In this document: one piece after another, positions 35,098 through 40,042 of the stretch
Layout: every line of letters begins with the position of its first letter
Numbering within the stretch: the stretch's first letter is position 1
Source: Paraclostridium ghonii
Lineage (GTDB): Bacteria; Bacillota; Clostridia; Peptostreptococcales; Peptostreptococcaceae
Length of the DNA stretch: 40,042 bases
Assembly (NCBI RefSeq): GCF_023653455.1
Contig: NZ_JAKEDR010000009.1
Span: 1 to 40,042, forward strand
Direction: 5' to 3'
Translations under genes and position numbers: made by a program
The notes under the pieces: generated by a model
Databases searched by the model: none
Seen by the model: the letters and a program-made list of their open reading frames with translations, nothing else
Told to the model about the DNA's origin: nothing

Positions 35098-35610
35098 TTA
35101 AGCATTTTGATTAAGTGGGATATAAGTTCTTTGTGCTAATTCTTGATCGATCATTAAAAGACCAGCAGGATCATTTTTTAATAATCTTAATTTCCTAACT
35201 ACCTTTTCCATACTTTCTTCTTCTTCAGATTGTTCATCTATAAACCATCTTAAGAAAGATGAAGTTGTATGATCTTTTTCAGAAATTGCTAAGTCGGTTA
35301 AATTATGTATTGAATTAGTTATAAGTCTTTCATGTTCTAATGCTAATTCAAATACCTCTAAAGGACTTTCAAAGTCAACATTAGGTTGTTCAATAGCTTG
35401 TAAAATTATTTTTCCACCAGCTCTACTGATGTAATTAAAAATCTTATACGCATGATCTCTTTCTTCTTTAGCTTGGACATTAAAGAAGTTTGCGAAACCA
35501 TCTAAATTATTATCCATGAAGTATGCTTCCATAGACATATAAAAATATTCAGAGAAGAACTCCATTTGAAGCTGATTGTTTAATGATTCTAAAATTGTTT
35601 GACTTGCCAT
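35098..35610 (-). CDS. ftnA: Non-haem ferritin
   Basis: Iron-storage protein of 170 residues forming a 24-subunit cage. Ferroxidase residues are in place: Glu 17 in QLQMEFFSEYFY, Glu and His in AKEERDHA (about 49-54), Glu in ALEHERL (about 94), and DEQSEEE near 126-132. AGGAGGGG precedes the ATG. Its promoter region on the minus strand contains two overlapping perfect palindromes, suggesting control by a metal or redox regulator. Convergent with plc and divergent from the methyltransferase gene. Confidence 0.95.
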   Translation of the reverse strand: MASQTILESLNNQLQMEFFSEYFYMSMEAYFMDNNLDGFANFFNVQAKEERDHAYKIFNYISRAGGKIILQAIEQPNVDFESPLEVFELALEHERLITNSIHNLTDLAISEKDHTTSSFLRWFIDEQSEEEESMEKVVRKLRLLKNDPAGLLMIDQELAQRTYIPLNQNA

Positions 35611-35645
35611 AAAAACCCCTCCTAAATAAACATTTAAAATTTGAA

Positions 35646-35670
35646 TATAATACTATTATACAATAGTATT
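35646..35670 (-). promoter_or_regulatory. Palindromic operator over the ferritin promoter
   Basis: TATAATACTATTATA (35646-35660) is a perfect 15-bp palindrome, and AATACTATT-ATAC-AATAGTATT (35649-35670) overlaps it. On the minus strand a TATAAT -10 (35660-35655) lies inside both. The sites resemble Fur/PerR-type boxes in composition but do not match either 7-1-7 consensus. Confidence 0.45.
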
Positions 35671-35776
35671 GCCAGATTTTAATAATTAAGTATATAAAGT
35701 ACTTAAAATACTCAAAATATCAAGTGATAATATGGTATAATACATAAATTGAGATTAAATTTTTAGGAGGAAATCA

Positions 35777-36649
35777 ATGTTATTATTAGCTGATAAATGG
35801 AAAGACTATGAACTTATAGATATGGGTAACGGAGAAAAATTAGAGCGTTGGGGAAATGTTGTTTTAAGAAGACCAGATCCTCAAGTTATGTGGCCAATTG
35901 GGGAAGAAAAAGGATTATGGAAAAACCCGCATGGGCATTACCACAGAAGTAGCAGAGGTGGAGGCCAATGGGAACATAAAAAGAAATACCCAGAAAAATG
36001 GACAATAAGCTATAAAAACCTTAAATTTAATATAAGCCCAACGGGATTTAAACATACAGGATTATTCCCAGAGCAAGCAGCTAACTGGGACTGGTCGATG
36101 GATATGATAAAAAATGCTGGTAGACCTATAAAAGTTTTAAATCTATTTGCATATACAGGTGGAGCAACTGTTGCTTGTGCAGATGCTGGAGCGGAAGTAT
36201 GTCATGTAGATGCATCTAAAGGTATGGTAAATTGGGCAAAGGAAAACTTAAATACATCAGGATTAGGAGATAGAAAAGTAAGATTTATAGTAGATGATGT
36301 TGTTAAATTTGTAGAAAGAGAAATTAGAAGAGGCAATAAATATGATGCTATAATAATGGATCCACCTTCATACGGAAGAGGTCCTAAAGGAGAAGTATGG
36401 CAAATTGAAGATAAATTATATGGGCTAGTTGAATTATGTACTAAGGTTTTATCGGACAAACCTTTATTCTTCTTAATAAACTCATATACTACAGGTTTAT
36501 CTCCAATCATACTTGAACATATATTAGATGCAACTGTTGCTAAGCACGCTAAAGGTGGAAAAATATATGGAGGAGAAATAGGCATACCTACATCAAAAGA
36601 TGGAAAAGTTCTTCCTTGCGGGATATTTGGAAGATGGGAGTCTAAATAA
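35777..36649 (+). CDS. Class I SAM-dependent methyltransferase (RlmI/RlmK-like)
   Basis: Cytoplasmic methyltransferase of 290 residues. An N-terminal region of about 100 residues has a short beta-rich fold, then the SAM-binding motif I VLNLFAYTGGATVACADAG (about 117-135) and the catalytic MDPPSYGRGPKGEVW motif near 194-208. These match the RlmI-type 23S rRNA cytosine or guanine methyltransferases, but the N-terminus lacks the usual PUA domain, so the target RNA base is uncertain. AGGAGGAA precedes the ATG. It overlaps the next gene by one base (TAATG), and that gene modifies RNA too, which supports an RNA target. Confidence 0.82.
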   Translation: MLLLADKWKDYELIDMGNGEKLERWGNVVLRRPDPQVMWPIGEEKGLWKNPHGHYHRSSRGGGQWEHKKKYPEKWTISYKNLKFNISPTGFKHTGLFPEQAANWDWSMDMIKNAGRPIKVLNLFAYTGGATVACADAGAEVCHVDASKGMVNWAKENLNTSGLGDRKVRFIVDDVVKFVEREIRRGNKYDAIIMDPPSYGRGPKGEVWQIEDKLYGLVELCTKVLSDKPLFFLINSYTTGLSPIILEHILDATVAKHAKGGKIYGGEIGIPTSKDGKVLPCGIFGRWESK

Positions 36650-37314
36650 TGATAAAAGTAATTTATGAAGATAATCATTTATTAGTAGTAGAAAAACCTG
36701 TAAATACACTATCTCAAGGCGATGATACTAATGATAAAGATATGGTTAATCTTTTAAAACAATATGTAAAAGTTAAATATAATAAACCTGGAAATGTATT
36801 TATAGGACTTGTACATAGGTTAGATAGACCAGTAGGTGGAGTTATGGTGTTTGCAAAGACATCTAAAGCTGCATCTAGATTATCAGAACAAGTTAGGAAT
36901 AAAACATTTAAAAAGACATACAGAGCAGTATTAAATGGAAATATGAAAAAAGATACAGATACCCTAAAAGATTTTCTTTATAAAAATAGAAAGACAAATA
37001 TGGTAAGTGTAGTTAATAAAGACCATAAGGAAGCTAAAAACGCAGAGTTAAGTTATAATACACTTAATAAAAAAGAAAAATTTAGTATGGTTGAAGTAGA
37101 TTTGAAAACTGGTAGATCTCATCAAATAAGAATACAGTTTGCAAATAGAAAACATCCTCTATTTGGAGATCAGAGATATGGTCAAGATGTAAATAAAAAA
37201 GGAGACCAAATAGCTTTATGGTCTTATAAAGTAGAGATAAATCATCCAACTACAAAAGAAAAAATGGAGTTTATTTGCGAACCTCCTAATGAATATCCAT
37301 GGAACTTATTTTAG
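36649..37314 (+). CDS. RluA-family pseudouridine synthase
   Basis: Isomerises uridine to pseudouridine in rRNA or tRNA. At 221 residues it consists of the catalytic domain alone, with no S4 RNA-binding domain. The catalytic Asp lies in LVHRLDRPVGGVMVFAKT (about 54-71), and the family motif KTGRSHQIRIQFA is near 153-165. Its ATG overlaps the stop of the methyltransferase by one base, so the two are translationally coupled and may act on the same RNA; the exact site cannot be predicted. Confidence 0.92.
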   Translation: MIKVIYEDNHLLVVEKPVNTLSQGDDTNDKDMVNLLKQYVKVKYNKPGNVFIGLVHRLDRPVGGVMVFAKTSKAASRLSEQVRNKTFKKTYRAVLNGNMKKDTDTLKDFLYKNRKTNMVSVVNKDHKEAKNAELSYNTLNKKEKFSMVEVDLKTGRSHQIRIQFANRKHPLFGDQRYGQDVNKKGDQIALWSYKVEINHPTTKEKMEFICEPPNEYPWNLF

Positions 37315-37348
37315 ACTTTTGATCTAAACAATATTATTATAAAAATAA

Positions 37349-37397
37349 AAAATAACAAGATTCAGAAATATTAATATTGCTGATCTTGTTATTTTTT
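37349..37397 (+). terminator. Intrinsic terminator after the RNA-modification pair
   Basis: AAATAACAAGAT (37350-37361) pairs with ATCTTGTTATTT (37383-37394), with an inner CAG/CTG pairing in the loop, followed by more Ts. Confidence 0.85.
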
Positions 37398-37536
37398 TAT
37401 AAAGAAATTAAAATAAAATGGAAAATTTATGAAAAATATACGCAAAAATCTTACTATATGTTGTATAATGTTTTGTGCAAGTTATGTAGAATTATAAAAT
37501 AAAAAATAAAAATTTAAAGAAAAATGGGGGATTAAA

Positions 37537-38697
37537 GTGAATAACAATACTAATTATGATTTAGAGACAAAATTAGTTCATGGTGGCCATAGTTCTGATG
37601 TATCAACAGGTGCACTAGCATCTCCGATATACCAAACTGCAACCTTTGCAGCTAAAACAGTAGAGCATTTTGAAGAATTATGCCAAACATGGGGATATGT
37701 ATATACGAGAGAATGTAATCCTAACCTTTCGGAATTAGAAATTAAGTTAAGTTTGCTTGAAGGTGGAGAAAACGCTATTGTAAGCGCATCTGGTATGGGA
37801 GCTATAGCATCAACCGTATTAGCAGTAGTTAAAAGTGGAGACCATGTGATTTGCTCTGATGGTGTATTTTCTCATACTAAAATCTTAATGGGTGAACTAC
37901 TAACTAAATTTGGAGTAGAAGTAACATTTGTTAATGCAGTAGATACTCAAAACATAAGAAAAGAACTTAAAGAAAATACTAAGTTTGTTTATATAGAAAC
38001 TCCATTAAACCCAACACTAGATTTAGTTGATATAAAAGCTATTTGTGAGATTGCTCATAAAAATAAAAGTCTAGTAATAGTAGATAGCACATTTGCTACG
38101 CCTATAATTCAACAACCAATAAAGCTAGGAGCAGATTTAGTTATACATAGCTTAACTAAATTTATGAACGGACATGGAGATGCTCTAGGAGGGGTAGTTA
38201 TAGGTTCAAAAGAGTTAATAGATTTAGTAAGATGGCCTAGTTTATGTTGTTTTACAGGTGCATCATTGCCACCAATGAATGCATGGCTTATAACAAGAGG
38301 AATTAAAACTTTAGATATGAGAATGAAAAGACACTGTGAAAATGCATTGCATTTAGCAACTTTTTTAGAAAGTCAAGATTGCGTAGAAACAGTTAAATAT
38401 CCAGCATTAAAATCACATCCTCAACACGAGTTATGTAAGAGCCAAATGAATGGACTTGGAGGAGGGATAATTTCATTTAAATTAAAAGAGAATATAAATG
38501 GACTTACTAGAGATGAAGCAAGTAGAAAATTAATTAATTCATTAAAGCTAGTTACAATAGCTACTAGCTTAGGAGAAGAGCATACTTTAGTTCAAATGAA
38601 TGGAGATAACTTAATAAGAATAGCTCTTGGTTTAGAATCACATAAAGATATAATAAACGATTTTGAACAATCTATCCAAAACGTTTTAGGTATTTAG
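37537..38697 (+). CDS. Cys/Met-metabolism PLP enzyme (methionine gamma-lyase-like)
   Basis: PLP enzyme of 386 residues of the trans-sulfuration family. The GTG at 37537 follows a GGGGGA site. The PLP lysine is in VIHSLTKFMNGHGD (about 208). YVYTRECNPN near 51-60, SASGMGAIAS near 84-93 and DSTFATPIIQQP near 185 follow family order. At the position of the catalytic Tyr (in the LYG motif of methionine gamma-lyase) it reads GVFSHT, so Tyr is replaced by Phe and the nearby Cys by His. The exact reaction is therefore uncertain: methionine, homocysteine or cysteine cleavage are options. The next gene, a transporter, is 26 bases downstream. Confidence 0.82.
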   Translation: MNNNTNYDLETKLVHGGHSSDVSTGALASPIYQTATFAAKTVEHFEELCQTWGYVYTRECNPNLSELEIKLSLLEGGENAIVSASGMGAIASTVLAVVKSGDHVICSDGVFSHTKILMGELLTKFGVEVTFVNAVDTQNIRKELKENTKFVYIETPLNPTLDLVDIKAICEIAHKNKSLVIVDSTFATPIIQQPIKLGADLVIHSLTKFMNGHGDALGGVVIGSKELIDLVRWPSLCCFTGASLPPMNAWLITRGIKTLDMRMKRHCENALHLATFLESQDCVETVKYPALKSHPQHELCKSQMNGLGGGIISFKLKENINGLTRDEASRKLINSLKLVTIATSLGEEHTLVQMNGDNLIRIALGLESHKDIINDFEQSIQNVLGI

Positions 38698-38723
38698 AAA
38701 AATAAGATTAAAGGGGAAAAGAC

Positions 38724-39983
38724 ATGAAAGACAATAAAAATTTTAAGAGATATTTTTTAATATTTGTATTAGCATTTGGTACAACAGCAATGTATAGTTT
38801 ACCATATATGAAATCATCATTTTATGATCCAATGCAACAAGCATTAAACTTATCTCATACTCAAATAGGAAATCTATTAAGTGTATACGGAATGGTAGGT
38901 ATGGTTGCTTATTTCGTAGGTGGATGGTTTGCAGATAAGTTTTCGGTTAAAATATTAATACCATTTTCTTTAATTTCATCAGGATTATTAGGCCTTTATT
39001 TTGCTACATTCCCATCTTATAATCAAATATTATTAATATTTGTATTATGGGGATTCACGACAATATTAACTTTCTTCTCAGCATCAATTAAGGTTGTAAG
39101 AATGCAAGGAGATGAATCAGAACAAGGTAGATTATTTGGATTTAATGAAGGATTATCAGGTATAGCAGGAACTCTTATATCTTTTATAGGTTTATATTTA
39201 TTTGGAAAAATAACAGATATATCAATAGGATTTAAGTATGTTGTATGGTTATATTCAGGAGCTTCTATATTAAGTGGTATAGTATTATACTTCTTAATAG
39301 AAGATAAAAAAGATGAATCAAGTTCAGATGAACCACTTACATTAAAGACATTATCTAAGGTAGTTACTATGCCTAAAGCATGGTTAATAGGAATTATAAT
39401 ATTCTCTACATATTTAGTATTTTCAAGTTTAACTTATTTAAGCCCGTACTTATCTGAAGTTTATGTAATGCCTATGACTTTAGTTTCAGCTTTATCAATA
39501 ATAAGAACTTATGTTATAAAGATGGGGGCATCTCCAGCTGCAGGTATATTAACAGATAAAGTTGGTTCATCTATAAAAGTTATGTTTATAGGATACATAT
39601 TAACAGCTATAACTATGGCAGCATTCTTAGTAATACCTAAAGGGAATAACTTTATGATTATAGCAGTTATAAATATGATAATACTAAGTATAATACTATT
39701 TGGATTTAGGGGTATATATTTTGCGTCAGTTTCTGAGTCTAATATTTCTATGGAAACTACAGGTATGGTAGTGGGATTTGCTTCGTTTATAGGATTTTCT
39801 CCAGATGCATTTTACTATACTTTAGCAGGTAAATGGTTAGATACTTACGGTCAAACTGGATATAAATACATATTTATATTATCTGTAGGTGCAGCATTAT
39901 TAGGTGTAGGGGCTACATATATGTTAAACAAAATAAATCAAAAAGAAAAAGAAGAACAATTAATAAATAAACAATCAGCATAG
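38724..39983 (+). CDS. MFS transporter, possibly for the neighbouring enzyme's substrate
   Basis: Integral membrane transporter of 419 residues with about 12 membrane segments and the MFS loop 2-3 motif GGWFADKFSVKIL near 66-78. The N-terminal layout (YSLPYMKSSFYDPMQQALNLS) recalls NarK- or organophosphate-type MFS members, but no specific substrate signature is evident. AAAGGGGAAAAG precedes the ATG, 26 bases after the PLP enzyme stop with no terminator between, so the two form an operon. Uptake of a sulfur amino acid or export of a product is a reasonable guess. The last 59 bases of the window show nothing. Confidence 0.82.
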   Translation: MKDNKNFKRYFLIFVLAFGTTAMYSLPYMKSSFYDPMQQALNLSHTQIGNLLSVYGMVGMVAYFVGGWFADKFSVKILIPFSLISSGLLGLYFATFPSYNQILLIFVLWGFTTILTFFSASIKVVRMQGDESEQGRLFGFNEGLSGIAGTLISFIGLYLFGKITDISIGFKYVVWLYSGASILSGIVLYFLIEDKKDESSSDEPLTLKTLSKVVTMPKAWLIGIIIFSTYLVFSSLTYLSPYLSEVYVMPMTLVSALSIIRTYVIKMGASPAAGILTDKVGSSIKVMFIGYILTAITMAAFLVIPKGNNFMIIAVINMIILSIILFGFRGIYFASVSESNISMETTGMVVGFASFIGFSPDAFYYTLAGKWLDTYGQTGYKYIFILSVGAALLGVGATYMLNKINQKEKEEQLINKQSA

Positions 39984-40042
39984 CTTTATTACATGTATAT
40001 CAAGCTACAATTACTTATATAAAAATATCATATGATATATTG

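Noticed and set aside
37400..37536. Possible SAM or other methionine riboswitch before the PLP enzyme
   Set aside because: The leader is short and AT-rich, with none of the conserved SAM-riboswitch or T-box motifs.
1..40042. CRISPR array, prophage or complete insertion sequence
   Set aside because: No regularly spaced repeats, cas genes, phage structural genes or transposase genes were seen.

Overview
The window looks like chromosomal DNA of a low-GC, spore-forming member of the Peptostreptococcaceae (Clostridia), most likely close to Paraclostridium or Paeniclostridium. The support is the A/U-ending codon use, strong GGAGG-type ribosome binding sites, TTG/GTG starts, T-box and PyrR leaders, many short intrinsic terminators and an alpha-toxin-family phospholipase C. 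The species call is an inference. I see no phage, complete insertion sequence, CRISPR array, tRNA or rRNA gene.

Layout. 0.3-4.9 kb: a C4-dicarboxylate island (malic enzyme, KdgT-family permease, DcuS/CitA-type kinase, DcuR/CitB-type regulator). 5.3-6.1 kb: a TSUP exporter. 6.1-9.4 kb (minus): a 1102-residue DUF11-repeat protein with no signal peptide. 9.7-11.8 kb: a PhnA-like zinc-ribbon protein, a DeoR regulator and a YitT-family membrane protein. 11.8-15.1 kb: argG and argH, each behind its own T-box. 15.5-17.9 kb: an exported superoxide dismutase (minus) and a CrtI/CrtN-like FAD enzyme. 18.0-22.2 kb: a possible 27-codon gene (minus), a long hairpin and a four-gene ABC exporter operon resembling Bacillus YknXYZ-YknW. 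22.3-22.6 kb: a dispersed repeat next to a truncated PP-loop ATPase. 22.8-26.2 kb: a PfkB kinase, an M29 aminopeptidase (minus) and a nitroreductase. 26.3-28.3 kb: an AgrC/AgrA-like pair without agrBD. 28.3-33.7 kb: pyrF-carA-carB behind a leader with two complete PyrR attenuators and a third PyrR-like hairpin. 33.8-37.3 kb: phospholipase C, ferritin (minus), an RNA methyltransferase-like protein and an RluA-type pseudouridine synthase. 37.5-40 kb: a Cys/Met-metabolism PLP enzyme with an MFS transporter.

How it works together. Several metabolic units carry RNA sensors: uncharged tRNA for arginine synthesis, and PyrR with pyrimidine nucleotides for carbamoyl phosphate and UMP synthesis. CarAB supplies carbamoyl phosphate to both pathways, although only the pyrimidine signal is visible at carAB. 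Two two-component systems are present, one plausibly for malate-like acids and one peptide-type LytTR system. Two 14-bp repeats exactly 21 bp apart upstream of the phospholipase gene have the geometry of a LytTR site, which suggests but does not prove a link to the nearby AgrA-like regulator.

The least expected structure is a family of about 120-140 bp repeats (near 4979-5100, 17886-18023 and 22274-22411). Each begins directly after the U-run of an intrinsic terminator and in the same orientation as that terminator; one abuts a truncated gene. Coordinates and start codons were worked out by eye; no database search or folding program was run.
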